64,000 nt of DNA from assembly GCA_029449245.1 (NCBI GenBank), contig JANATF010000006.1:744001-808000 (forward strand). The letters run 5' to 3'. The position numbers were made by a program, and so were the translations under genes. Below, piece by piece: positions 32,472 to 44,800 of the stretch (position 1 is its first letter; each line of letters begins with the position of its first letter). This stretch comes from Mortierella alpina. Its lineage: Eukaryota; Mortierellomycota; Mortierellomycetes; Mortierellales; Mortierellaceae. Below the pieces are notes generated by a model, which was not told the origin of the DNA, did not search any database, and saw only the letters and a program-made list of their open reading frames with translations.

Positions 32472-35400
32472 TTACAGCTTGGCCTTGATATCCTTGACGG
32501 TATCGTCCACTTTCCCAGCCTCTCCGTCATTTCCCACAAGTCCAAGATTCGACATGGCCTCCTCTAACTCGTTCAAAACGGTTGCGTCTTCAATCGTGGC
32601 GGGAATCACCAACTGCTTGTTCTCCAGACTCTTGCCCGCAATAATGTCCCGGATCGTCCTCCTCAGAATCTTGCCACTCCTAGTCTTAGGCAATCGACGA
32701 ATGATATGGGTTTGATTGTAATTGGCAATCGCTCCCAGGTTTTGTCGAACCATTTGCACTGTCTCCTTGATAATGTCTTCCTCTTTTTCTGTCACGCCGA
32801 ACTTGAGCACCACCAACCCCATCGGCACTTGACCCTTCAATTTGTCTGACAAGGGAACCACACAGCATTCCGAAATCGCTGGGTGTTCGGCCAAGATCTG
32901 CTCCACTGATCCCGTTGACAACCGATGTCCAGCTACTTGCATAATGTCATCCGTTCGCGACATGACGTGCACATATCCATCCTCATCGATAATCCCAGCA
33001 TCGCCAGTATCAAAATAGCCAGGAAAGCGCGAAAGATAACTCTTTTGAAATCCTGCTGCGTTGTTCCAGAGCGTTGTCAGAGCCGAAGGTGGCAGTGGCA
33101 ATTTGATGACAATGTTACCAAACGTTGACGCGCCCAATTCCTTCAATCGGTAACCAGTGCTCGTTTCCTCTGGATCGGCCAGCACTCGGATATCGTATCC
33201 GGGCATGGCCATACCAGCCGAGCCTTGACGGATCGCAATCGGTGGGACTATGGTACCGTGCGCGTCCATTAATCCTTGACAGGCGCCCGTGATGGGTGAT
33301 CCAGATTCAGTGGACCAGTAGTTGTCGACCACAGGCTTGCCTCCAATCACCTTTCGGAAGTGTGCAATCGTACCTGTGTCTGACCGCTCGCCGGCCAGAT
33401 ACAGGCCACGGAGTGTGCGGAGATCATATTGGGCGCTCAAGGTGGCCTCGGGGTCGACGCGACGGATGGCACGCAGGGCGGTGGGGGCAGTGTACCATGT
33501 GCTGACCTTGTACTCTTGGATAATCCGGAAGAATGCGCCGGCGTCAGGGGTTCCTACGGGTTTGCCCTCGTAGAGAACCGTGGAGCAGCCAAGTAGAAGT
33601 GGGCCGTAGCAAATGAAGCTGTGTCCAACCACCCAGCCGACATCACTAGCGCAAAACACAACATCCCCTGGGTGAGCGCCGAAAAGGTTCCGCATGGTCG
33701 CCAGTGTCTGCGTTGCATGTCCGCCGTTATCACGAACCACGCCCTAATTCAATGAAAGTGGGTTTTCTCTCGTAAGCAAAACGGTCCCAGGTTTTTTTTT
33801 GCATGCTTTAGCCTGCTCGGCGAGAGCCCAACTTTTTTCACCCCCTCTTTCATGCATGATTGGAGGATGCGGGGAAAGAGGAAAGAGGAGGAGCCTGCCT
33901 GGTTGCAACAACAGTTGTAATAATACCACGGCAGCAGTACCTTTGGCAAACCAGTTGTACCGCTGGTGTAAAGGATGTATAGTGGATGCTGACTTTCGAC
34001 TGGGACGCATTCCTTGAACTGTTTCCCAGCCAGGCGGATCCTTTGCATCTCGTCATGCCAGTCCAGGTCTCCACGGGAATGATCCAACGCCACACGTCCT
34101 GCATCGCGTTGAAAGATGATCCTATGCGCGGGTTTGTGATCACTCATGTCGATCGCCTTGTCCAACATCTCTGTCATGGTTTGTCAAACGTATACACAAA
34201 GGTTAGTGTACTTTATCCCACAAAAGCCAAAGTGTAGACGTTGGCAAAAAAAAAGAAGAATATGCTTAAGTACCTTTGTAAGGAACTGTCTTGTTGACCT
34301 CAATGCCACAGGATCCTCCAATGATCAGCTTTGGCTTGCTATCCTGAATACGCTTTTGGATTTCCAAGGGCGCGAATCCGCCAAAAACGACCTAAGGCGC
34401 GCGCGCGAAACGAAGCAGGTGTTAATAGTCGTGTACAGTTGTACAATACGAAATAAACGCCCCAGGCGAGAAAAAGTCCCTCGTCTTTGGCCATGTGGGT
34501 TCAACTTACACTATGCGTCACTCCGAGGCGGGCGCAGGCTAGCATCGAGACGAGGGCCTCAGGTACCATGGGCACTGCAAGTAGACGAAAAATTAAACCA
34601 ATCAGCATCGACAGGCAGTGCAGACGTTGAGAAAAAGCGGAGCAGGAGGGTGGGGGCATAGTGGAGATTGAATATCCGTTTGAACGCAATGAGCGGCGCG
34701 ATCCGTATGCCATATGCCGAACCTGAGTCTGAAAACAAAGCGCGCTGCAGCATCACGTAATTCAACACGACAAGAAGTAGCAGGACTCAATGAACATACT
34801 GTAGATAAGCACCATGTCGCCCTTCTTGATGCCATGGGAGGCAATCACGCCTGCGCAAGTTTGGACCTGGTCCAGTAGCTCCAAATATGTGATTTGACGC
34901 TTCTCGTTGTTTAGCGGGGAATCATAGTATACCGCAACTTGCTTGCCTCTGCCAGCGAGGACATGACGATCGATCGCGTTGAAGCAGGTGTTGAGTCGAC
35001 CATCCTTGAACCAGGTGTAGGAGACTGGTGATGGTGAGGCCGAGTCGAGAGTGAGGACCTTAGAGTACGGAGTGTCCCAGTGAAGGAGGGAGGCATAGTG
35101 GCCCCAGTATTGGTCGGGTTCTTGAAGCGAGGACTGCTGGATCTGGGCTTGAGGGTGGTTTTCCATGTCGAGTTGAACGGCGGCTGAGGAGGCAAAGGAG
35201 GCACGCAAGTTGAATGAGAATGGGTTGAATCGGGATCCCTGAATGTGTGAATTCTGTCGGTGGAGGATTCGGCTGGTGAGGGTGGGAATCGAGGTGCGAT
35301 TTTTTTTGGGTTGGTGTTGTGTGGGCTTTTGCGGTTGCTGCTGTTGGGGTCGGGTTCGACCGATAGTTGAATATCGAAAGGACGACGAAGTAGGATGGGA

Positions 35401-35919
35401 ACGAGCAACGGTTGAAGTTGCTGCAGGAGAGGAGTAAGATGATGATGATGAAGATAAGAAAGAGGAGGAAGAAGGGAAACGGAAAAGCAAAGAAAACGAA
35501 GACGTGTCCGACGTGGATAGATGATGGGTAAGATTATTGGCCGTGGAAGTGGCAGTTGCAGATGCGGGGTGTCTGTGAAGCGTGGAGCAATCACGGCCAA
35601 ACCTAATCCTTGCGTGAGCAGCGAACCTTGTGTGCCATCCTGTTGAGGACACGACCAAGGGTGCAGTAACCCTGCTGCCACAACATGTGCCCACGGTCGC
35701 AGCTGAGTCGAGACCGACAGTTTTAGAGGTACAGACACCTGTTGAGCTTGCTGCTGCTCCTGCACTCGAACAAGGTCGCAGGGAGATTGTCGCAGAGAGA
35801 GATGGATTTGACACAGATCGTCTGGAACTTGGCACGCTGAGTGTATTTCTTCGAAGGTGGTTGCATGCGCGGAGTGGGACGTGTGACCTCAGACCAGAGA
35901 CGGACCTCTGGTGCGCCAT
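32472..35919 (-). CDS. Acyl-CoA synthetase, ACSS3-like (propionyl/acetyl-CoA ligase)
   Basis: Five exons: 35919..34800, 34574..34510, 34391..34274, 34170..33941, 33743..32472 (934 aa), all junctions in frame. The AMP-forming motif YTSGTTGLPKG spans the exon 4/5 junction, with VVFGGFAP, DNYWSTESGSP, YFDTGDAG and the C-terminal PKTRSGKILRR. It activates short-chain acids (acetate or propionate) with ATP and CoA. From Met-252 (ATG at 35166, MENHPQAQ) the protein is 683 aa, the usual family length. The upstream ~250 residues are Ser/Arg-rich with no acidic run and read like a mitochondrial presequence plus low-complexity linker. Both starts are plausible, and the longer one is listed. It is divergent from the GNAT gene, 507 nt apart. 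Confidence 0.93.
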
Positions 35920-36426
35920 GGTTCAAGATGGTTAGGTTGGTGCGGGTAGGGTTATGGCTGTGCTGCTTCCCCAGTCTGATAGGAGTGCTAGACACGCTGC
36001 GTGCAGAGAGAAGGCCGGTGTGTGACAAGGAGAGAAGGACGTCTGGTCTACCCTAAAGGAGAAGGCTGCGAAAGGAAGCAGAAGGCGAGGAGGGTCTGAA
36101 GAGTCCGTTGCGAAAGGGATGTGGGGAACAAAGAACGAGCGAACGAACGAGCAGTGCTTGCAGCAAAAGTGCGGCCAAAATATGTCTCAGAGTCCAGCAT
36201 GGGATCAGCGCGATCAATTAGAGAGGGTGACAAGTGTGCCATGGTGTGTGCATGAAGTCTGTGTTTCTTGCTCCGACGACCTTATGTCGCTTCTTTTCTC
36301 ACGGTGTTCGCGCTGCCTTGCCTCTCTTCCTTCCTTCCTTCCTTCTTATTTTCTCTCATCTCCTCGTCACCACTCTTCCACGCTTTCTCACGGACGTCAA
36401 GTGGACAGATCTCCGTGTGCGTAATC
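35920..36426. promoter_or_regulatory. Divergent promoter region, ACSS3-like / GNAT
   Basis: 507 nt. It includes a run of CTTC units (around 36328-36346) just upstream of the GNAT start. No TATA box was seen. Confidence 0.4.
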
Positions 36427-37446
36427 ATGATGACGACCAAGAATGCCGCGGAAGGCTGCTTTTACCTTGAGTCTTGCTCCCAAGAAGAAGCAGGCCATTA
36501 CTTCCACTCTTTGTCTATCACCGAGAATTGGAACCCTGGCAGTGGTGGCCATGACATTCGGCAGGTCTATCACAAAATCGATCCCAAGGGCTTCTTTCTC
36601 GGCAAGATCACCATGGAGAGCGACAGCAGGGGCAAGGATGACAAGGTTATATCTATCATCAGCGCCGTCCATTTTGGCGACAGCAAGCTAGGCTGGATCG
36701 GCTATTACCTCGTCGATCCAGCCTACCGCGGTCGCGGATATGGAATCTTGGGCTTCCACCGGGCACTGGACCATCTTCAAGACTGCACCTCGATTGGACT
36801 CGAAGGTGTCATGGCCCAAGTTGAAAATTACAAAAAATCGGGGTTCACGACCATCAACTGGCAGAACGAGTGTCGTTACGGATCGGCGGTCGATGTCATC
36901 GAGACAAAGGAGCCTGCTTTGGTACAGGCCATTAGAGAAAACAAGGTCCCTGGTCTGGTGAATATCTCAGATGCGCCTGTCGATGGTCTCGCCGCGCTGG
37001 AAGAGCAATTTACTGGACTGCAGAGACCAGAATTTGTTCGCAACTGGGCCCAGTTCCATGGGAGCGGAGGGGATGAGCCTCAGCTGGGTCGATTTGGAGC
37101 TGCAGTGGTTTCAACCGATGATCCAAACACGGTACTGGGCTATGGCTGTGTGCGGAGAGCTGAAACTTCATACTGCGTGGGTCCGTTGTACGGGACCTCG
37201 GGTGAGGTTGCAAAGCAGATCTTGGTCAAGCTGGCGATGGCGGTTGTAGATGCTGATAACCAATCCCCGCACGGTGTGCCACTGATGTTTGATATCGACA
37301 TGCCCAATACGAACTTGGAGGCTGTTAAGATCATGGACGGGTTCGGATGGAAGAGTATGATTTCGACGCTGAGAATGTGGAAGGGACCTGGGCCCAAGGT
37401 GGATGTGAATGGTGTATATGGTATTTGCGCTCCTGAGATTGGATAA
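36427..37446 (+). CDS. GNAT-family N-acetyltransferase
   Basis: Intronless, 339 aa from MMTTKNAAEG (the open frame runs 53 codons further upstream, but that part is a low-complexity CT-rich leader). GNAT fold: beta strands around SIISAVHFGD and WIGYYLVDPAYRGRGYG, where the RGRGYG loop is the acetyl-CoA pyrophosphate-binding motif A. The second half (from ~185: RPEFVRNWAQFHG, VLGYGCVRR, YCVGPLYGTS, FDIDMPNTNLEAVKIMDGFGW) matches the Acetyltransf_18 (YitH/HolE-type) C-terminal domain that follows a GNAT domain. Substrate unknown. Probably cytosolic (no signal). Confidence 0.85.
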   Translation: MMTTKNAAEGCFYLESCSQEEAGHYFHSLSITENWNPGSGGHDIRQVYHKIDPKGFFLGKITMESDSRGKDDKVISIISAVHFGDSKLGWIGYYLVDPAYRGRGYGILGFHRALDHLQDCTSIGLEGVMAQVENYKKSGFTTINWQNECRYGSAVDVIETKEPALVQAIRENKVPGLVNISDAPVDGLAALEEQFTGLQRPEFVRNWAQFHGSGGDEPQLGRFGAAVVSTDDPNTVLGYGCVRRAETSYCVGPLYGTSGEVAKQILVKLAMAVVDADNQSPHGVPLMFDIDMPNTNLEAVKIMDGFGWKSMISTLRMWKGPGPKVDVNGVYGICAPEIG

Positions 37447-37588
37447 TGGCTTAGAAAGCAAACCATAAGACGTCTGTCCATTGAAGCTGTGTTCCTTGGT
37501 TTTGCCCGTCCATTTCATCTTTTGACACCTGCGAAAAAATCAATGACAACAAGGCAGATCCACTTTATTGCCAACCAGATAGAAATAC

Positions 37589-37613
37589 AAAAAAAAAAAA
37601 AAAAAAAAAAAAA
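37589..37613. repeat. Poly(A) tract, 25 nt
   Basis: Uninterrupted A run in the 319-nt gap between the convergent GNAT and DNA polymerase genes. Probably a slippage microsatellite. Confidence 0.9.
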
Positions 37614-37765
37614 TAACAACAAAGAACGAATGACATGGTGGAAAGCAGCAGTGAAGTAAGTCGTGTATGATATGGGCTGGAAGAACTAAAAATACAATCG
37701 TGAACTAAGCAAACGCGAAAAACAAAGCAACAGAAATGAAAAATACAAAGACAAAGACCTGCCAT

Positions 37766-40700
37766 TCAGCACTCCCGCTCGTGAGGCTCCAGGTACTTAA
37801 TCTTGAGATAATCAAAGATCTCCTTCTCGGTCCGTCCGGCGACCCAGTGGCCCTCGTTAATCTTTTTGCGGTTCTTTCCACGCATAACACCGGCGAAAAG
37901 ACCCTTGTCGCTCAGACGCATGCCTCTATTAGATGCCAGAAGACGCATGCTCCTATTGCAAATGTCGTTCCCAGTGAAATAAAGGAGAACCGCGCCCAGA
38001 TGCATCCACGGCACCACGAGGATGTCGATGTGGTGATGAACATGGCCCTCGCCTGGAAGCTTGCAGATGCCCATGTACTTGAAATGCTTCATCTGGCCCT
38101 CCATATCGTCCGACCAAACAGGGAGCGAGAGGTGATCAACGAGGAAGCCTTGACTGATGAGATCCTTGAGAATATGGTCCATTATGACAAAGAGATCGCC
38201 TCCAAAGTCAATGTCCGGTCTCGCCACCACAATATCAATGTCGCCACAATCAGGTTGGCCGCGACGGTACGATCCAGTGACCTGCACTTGGATCTCCGGG
38301 TGCAACTTGGTGGCGGAGGCCGAAACAACCTTGCCGATCTCCTCTACTTCTGCTCGTGGGATCCTGTGCAGCAAGTCCTACAAATACCAAGTATTTTTGT
38401 TTTTGTCCATATCAGCGATCAGGGACCTGGGCACGATAACATTATCATCGGATTTGCAATAGAGCGCACAGAAAATGCTTACATCATAGTACTTCAGGCC
38501 GGAGATCTGGTTCTTGGTCAGATCCGGCAACTTGCGCACGTCGTCAAGGGTCCTCAGCCCCTTGTTGTACCAATTCGTCGCCACCTCGGAGCCAACACCA
38601 TAGATGCTACGGAAAAGGGTTTCAACCCCTGAACGCTCCTGGTCCCAGTTCAAGTGATCCAACTTCTTGATTTTGCCCAGGGCAATGCATTCGCCAATCT
38701 TTTGGGCAATCTTCTTGCCGACACGAGGTACCTTCAGAGCCATGGCCTCAGACGTGATCTCATAGTCCAAGGCGCGGATGGCGGTGATGGCTTTTCGGTA
38801 ATTAATGACTTTAAAGTGCTCCTTTGAGCCTTTCGTCTTGATTGTGTCGTAATGATCCATCAAGGTCTTCAACTTCGTTGTATATTCCAAAGAGAAGAGA
38901 ATATTTGTAAGTTCATGTTCTTATATATAATTGAAGCAGGCAGGCGCAAGAAAGCCATTGTCACCAAGAAATAGTTGTGTTACCTGCTCCAGAATCGCCT
39001 TGTTGTAGGCTGGCTCCTCTTTCTGTCCTGCGACGTGGGGCGACTGGCACTGGTACAGGATCCTGGCGCGCCTCTTTCCCTGCAATTTAACAACGAAATC
39101 GCATTAGCCGCGATTTCTCGCATTCTTATTTCCTTCTTTGATGCGTCTTCAGTCTTGCAGTAATTGCCATAACTAGTCAGAGAAAAAATTTCGCCATAGT
39201 TACCTCCGATTTTCCAGAGTTGATGATCTGGAGGAGGACCTGGTCCTTCTCGCTAGGCGGGCTTTGCTTGTCCCCTTGCTGGCCTTGCTTCTGCTCCTGT
39301 TTTCCGTGTTCTTGCTGTTGAACATCTCGTAGGACCTCCTCATCGTGATCCTGATCCTGATCATGACCATTGTCTTCGTCCTCTTCAGTCTCACCTGCAT
39401 CGGAGATGGCTGTGTCCTATGATAGTAATATTTTGACATCGAGGTGTAAAATTTTACATCAATATGTTGGTTCATTGTGCAGGCAACATCACGGCGCGTG
39501 CTCTTTACAAGCGGCTTACATCGAGTGAACCCTCGCTGATGCCCTGTACAATCTCATGGAATTGCAGCGGTTGACCATCCTCGGTGCTTTGAAACTTGGC
39601 GAAACGCTCCTGTTCCTTGCGGGTGGCTATGGTGGCAGTGGTCGATGATGATGCGGAGGTGACAGCTGGTGGGGCGGGGGGTTGACTAGGTGGTGGGGTG
39701 TCCTCAGGGGGCGATTTTGCTGACTCTGCAGCCGCCGGGCGGGACGTGAGACGCGATAAACAGTAGCCTTTGGCGTCCATGGGCTTTTTGTACTGCATGT
39801 CCAAAACAAAGAATGTGCACAACAGGTCAGAATATGATCTTGCACGAGCCTTCATACTTCAATTCTATATCGTGCTTTTGACTTACCAAGATCGAATCAG
39901 CGAGCCAGGCTCTATTCACCACCTCAATTTTAGGCTATAGAAATCAAACATGCAAATTAGTACGAAATCAGACGCCTTCCTCACGCCCATACCAAGTGAT
40001 GCCCAGTATCGCACAATGCTTCCCATCAATAGAGATACGCGACTTACATTGATGGTGTCCACACCCAGATACGTCTTCACGGCCTGCAGGTTTGTGAGCT
40101 CTGTGACGATGTGGGTCGTTCGTTCTTGATCCAGTGGCGGGATCGTGAGTGCCACCCGCGGGTCGGTTGCTAGGACTTTCTCCTGCGGCCCCATCCATGT
40201 GCCATTAAGCTGGAGCACGTGCAGGCGGGAAAGGTTAAAAATCACTTTATCCATGTTCAGCGGAATGACATAAACCCTGACGCCTGAGAGGCGCGAAGGG
40301 ACTTCCGCGCTAGGTGCTGTGGCCTCTAAGTCCTCATCCACGTCAATGACTGATTTCTGGCGGCGCGTTACTGCGTTTGCTCCAGTACGTGCAGCAGAGG
40401 ACGAGGACGCGCCGCGAGAGGTAGCAATGGCCGCAATCCTTCTTCTTGCGCCGATCCTGGTCGCGACAGTCTCTATTGGCTCGGTCTTTTTGCTATAAAG
40501 CTTCTTTTTTGCTACGGGTGACGCCGCCTCGCTCAAAGTCACTTGCTCTACAGGTGTCTCCAGCTGTGCAGATGTCGCTTGCTGCGGTAGTGTCTTTTGC
40601 TTTGGTGGTGTCTTTCGCTGTGGAAATGTCTCCTGCCGTGGAGACGTCTCTTGCCGTGAAGATGTCTCTTGCGGTGGAAATGTCTCTTGTCGTGGAGATG

Positions 40701-41523
40701 TCTCTTGTCGTGAGGATGTCTCCTGCTGTGGAGATGTCTGCGAGCCCATTGTTGGCGACAAAGACAGAGGCAAGGTTGGAGCCCAAGAACCTGAGCCGCG
40801 TGGTGATTGCACGGTATGGAGGTCTGCTACCCCAGGAGTGGACTCTCTGCTACCACTTATAACAGCGAGCTCCAGTACAGGAGAAAGCGGTGGTGATACT
40901 AGCCGGGGTTGCCTCGCGATGGGGGTGGGAGTTTCAGAGTCGAAAAGCTCGGAGAGAGAGGCTTCGGACTGTACGCTGGAGGGGATGACCATTAGGCTGA
41001 GTGAAGGGTCCGAGTGCACGCTTGAGGGGACAACGACGTCTTGGTTGCGAGTGGCAGGGCGTGAGGCGTTGCTGGAGTTGTGTGAGCGCGACATGTCAAG
41101 ACTGCTGGACGAGGAGAATGAGGAGGATGAAGGCGACGGTGAGACCAAGGCTGTTCGAGTGGTGGATGTCAGTTCGAGGATGTGCGATGAGTCGCGTTGG
41201 ATGCGGCGCTTCTTGCCGAATGAATGGACCTGGACCTGCGGGCCGGTCTCGAGGTGGCGGGGAACGCGGCCGGCGTCCTCTTCGGCGATGGACTCCATGA
41301 CGCGGTCCAGTTGCGCAAAGAAATCGCGGTGGTCCTCTTGCCGGACGGCGGTGTTGCTGGGCTGGGAGGAGCGCAGAGAGCGTCGTTGGGTTGTTTGCGC
41401 GGCAGCAGGCTGCGGGTAGGGTTCGGCACGCCGATGACGCGTTTGAGGAGGGGTGGATGGCAACTCTGGACGCGGTTGCATTGCGTTGTGTGAGGAGTCG
41501 TTTCTGCGAGGAGTGCCAGACAT
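37766..41523 (-). CDS. Family X DNA polymerase with BRCT (Pol lambda/Pol4-like)
   Basis: Seven exons: 41523..40048, 39934..39887, 39792..39520, 39416..39204, 39079..38984, 38872..38483, 38377..37766 (1035 aa); every intron is phase 0. Residues 1-~410 are disordered and contain a hexapeptide repeat. A BRCT domain spans ~410-525 (THIVTEL; NRAWLADSIL). An acidic/Gln linker leads to the 8-kDa domain (~700-790, YRKAITAIRALDYEI, helix-hairpin-helix VPRVGKKIAQKI). Polymerase motifs: GSYRRGQPDCGDIDIVV with metal ligands D878 and D880, third ligand D950, and YFTG at 965-968. Family members fill gaps in base excision repair and end joining in the nucleus. The protein is much longer than human Pol lambda (575 aa) because of its N-terminus. 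It is divergent from APC4. Confidence 0.93.
40556..40735 (-). repeat. 18-bp minisatellite in the polymerase gene
   Basis: Ten head-to-tail 18-bp units starting at 40556, 40574 and so on to 40718, of the type GTCTCTTGCCGTGGAGAT, with an eleventh decaying copy at 40736. On the coding strand they specify hexapeptides such as QETSPR and QETFPP. The units nearest the centre (40628-40735) are the most alike. Confidence 0.9.
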
Positions 41524-41842
41524 CGGTGCAGTGTGACGGGAGTGGTCACTCGGCCATGTCAATCGATGGGGACAGTCAGCAGCGGAGGTGTGCAGGCAAT
41601 GGGGATAATGAGGATGAAGGACGCGTCGGATGATGGACACACAGATGGAGAGGACAGACAAGGATATCGGGAGGATGGGAGGATGGGAAGGATTGGGAGG
41701 ATGGAAGGATAGAGCCTTGTGGGCGAAAGGCAGAAGGGTGTTTCGTTGAGTGGTGTGTCAGAAGCCAAGTGGCAAAACAGCTTTTTTTTTTTTTTTTTGG
41801 TGGCGAGCCAGGCCAAGTCCTTGACCAGGGTGCAGTCACAAC
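41524..41842. promoter_or_regulatory. Divergent promoter, DNA polymerase X / APC4
   Basis: 319 nt between the two start codons, with a T run of ~18 (41782-41799) and GGGAGGAT-type repeats (around 41668-41703). No TATA box. Confidence 0.45.
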
Positions 41843-44800
41843 ATGTCGCCTTGTAACGAGCAGATCACGTTGAATTGCTACATGCACTCGAGAACAGAGA
41901 TGCGACCCATGGAACCAGGACCGCAGGACCAGCAGGCACCGCAGCAGGACACCCCACAGCAGCACTTCGATCCCTCCTTCGACATCTACTCCGAGAAGCA
42001 GTTCCAGACCGCACACAGATTCGCTGCCTGGTCTCCCACCGCGGACTTGATCGCGATCGTCAACCACCAGAATGACCTCGACCTCTACAGATTGTCATGG
42101 CAGAGACACTGGTCCGTGCCAGTGACATTGCAGCCGCAAGCAGGCGCAGGACAAGCCTTCAAACCAGCATCTGGAATGACTGGACATGGCTTTGCCGCTG
42201 CTAGTGGTGGCGTGGGTGGCGGATTGCTGCGATATCACAGGGGCAGTGCTACCACGTCCCTTGCACCAAAAGCTGATGTCGTGTCTCTTGCCTGGCGTCC
42301 AGATGGTACAGTCCTCAGCCACAAGACTTTTGAGACAATGCGTTCGATAATCACCCTGATACAGTAACTTGGTGAGCTGAAACGCGTTCTTTTTCTTCAT
42401 ATTGGATCCTCGAATAGGGAAAATGATTGCAGTTGGACTGAGCGGCGGCACCGTCAACGTGTACGACTACAGGGATGGATCGCTCGCATATGTGATCTCA
42501 CCCTCAGAAGACGGTCAGTTAGCATCAGGAACCACCCCGATCAAAGCAAATGCATCCTGTTTACGATGGGCCGACATCTATCTAGGACAGTCGTCTCAGA
42601 CACCACTCTTCGGTGCTCATGTAAGAATATGAGAGCTTTGGGACACTCATGGAATGCAGTTGCTACTTTGAGGCCGTCTTACATTGCGGAAAGGATGATC
42701 TGGCATTTAATCCGCACTTCATCCTATATAGCAAACCCCAAAGACTATTCTGGAGGTCCTTCCCCTGCTCTCGCCAATACCGCAGTCAAGCACGCAGCAA
42801 CAGCTTTTAAAGGCTCGATCAATGTTCAAAAACAATACGCTGGGATTGCCTGGAACTGGGAGCACCAAAGCAGGAGAGATCTTGGCAGAGAATATCCATG
42901 TCATGGACGAGGAGAGCAGTGACATCATGAATGTGCTTTTTGTCGGCAATGACCAGGGACGGTTCACTTTACGACTTTATGGAGGTTTTGAGACCGACAG
43001 CATATTCTTGCCAAAGTTGTTGGATGTCTATGGCCTCAGAGGATACAAGGTATTTTCACACGAGACTTTCCGTGTTGAGACTACCAAGTAAATTGATTCT
43101 TACAGATGCCCACTGTGATATATTAGACGCTAAACATTCTAAAGACCGACATACGTTTGGATCTCTCGGAACTCACCGTTGTCGCGCTTGGATCACGACT
43201 AGAAACAATAGAGGATTCCGGCCTTGTGGAGAGTTTCATGCTCCAAATCTCGCTTTCGTCTGATCTATTGTTCAGTCACTCCAGAGAGATTCGCATGCTT
43301 GGGCTCAAGAAGAGACCTGTGACCTACCTGCTCAACTATCTGAACGAGGCATTTGAGGTCGTGCATGCCGAGTTCAAAAAAATCAGTCAATTGACTGAGA
43401 ATTGTGTCGAAAGAGTGCAGCAGAATTTGACCGATAATGGAGGTGAGGTTCAGAATATTCATCATATGGCAATTTTGACCAGGGGATTCTCTGCTAACAT
43501 TGTCGACTGTGCACGCCTTTTGCTGTAGAAACGACAAGTCCGACGCACGAGTTCGTCCAGATGCTTATGACTGGCCGCCCTAGTTCTAGTTTGGACCAAT
43601 ACCTTCAGCACGAGCTCTCTCATCATGGACTCAAACGTTGGGAAAAATCAGCCAAGGCCGCATATGCGAACATGCAGCGCGTGGCATTCGAGTGCCTTAT
43701 ACCCGCATGCGAGAGGCTCCTGATCCATCTGTCTGATGTATTAGGGTGCAGTCGATGGTAAGGTCAATAGTTAAGTACCCCAACCGTCTTGTTAGGCAGA
43801 ATGGTCAAAACCAGAGTGCTAAAGGTGACAAATGTTTCTTCGTTAGGATTGAGAGGTACGGTCCTTTGCAACTGGATGAGCGGTCAGTGTACAATTGTAT
43901 TAAGCTGGTCGGTGATTTCATGGGGCTCATTGAGCAACTCCTTCTGGCACTCAAAGTCGAGCTGAAGCAGTTTAGTGAGTTTGAAAACTGGATGGAACAG
44001 GGTAAGTCCGATCTTATATCAATCTCCTCCTGTTCTTGGGCAGGTTTGCAACAGTTGCGTACTGCTGACTGAACTTTTCTTCTTCCTTCTGTAGTCATTG
44101 AGATGTTGCAGCCAACACTGAAAGGTGCAGACGATCAAGGAGATGAAGGACCCAAAACATTTCCGCCTGTCGATGTTCTGGGTGTTTCAGAGTACTTGAG
44201 ATCAGGGCTTACCAACAGGGTCCTGTGCGAATACTTCATCGAGTCAGAGGTCCGATTGACACCAAGCAGCGACTCGGATAATGCGGATTCTATAGGAAAA
44301 CAGCATCGCGCTAGCACGGGCGAGAAGGAGGAGCCCATATCTCGAAGGTACCAAGCAAGTCCCTCATATCCAATCGTGTACTCGTTCGTAGAAGAGTTGA
44401 ATGCCATTCCTCTGAAACAGGGGCCATCTTCGGATACTCTGAGTGCAAAGCAGGACCAAACACCGCCGCAAAAGAATGCCAACAACCCATTTGCAGGTCC
44501 CGCTATTAAGGCCGCTCTTGCTGGTCGTGGGTTTGGTCTCTTACCGTCCAAAAAATCGTCCTCATCGGCTCTCTTTGCGAGGTCCGGCTCGTCAAGTCCT
44601 CTGCCACTTGATGGCGACCAAAATGGTGGATCCAAAGCAGCCAACCAATCGAAGTCAGACTATAATGGGCGTCCATTCCATCTAACGATGAAGAAACATG
44701 TGGAGCTCATGGACAAGCATTGCCAGGCGATATTCAAAGGACCTGCCACAGCAGTCGCCAAGAGTATGAGAGTCGTGAACGCTCTTGACTTGCTTGACTT

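Noticed and set aside
37736-38632. Plus-strand 298-codon frame inside the polymerase gene
   Set aside because: Antisense shadow of the catalytic exons; the minus strand carries clear family X motifs.
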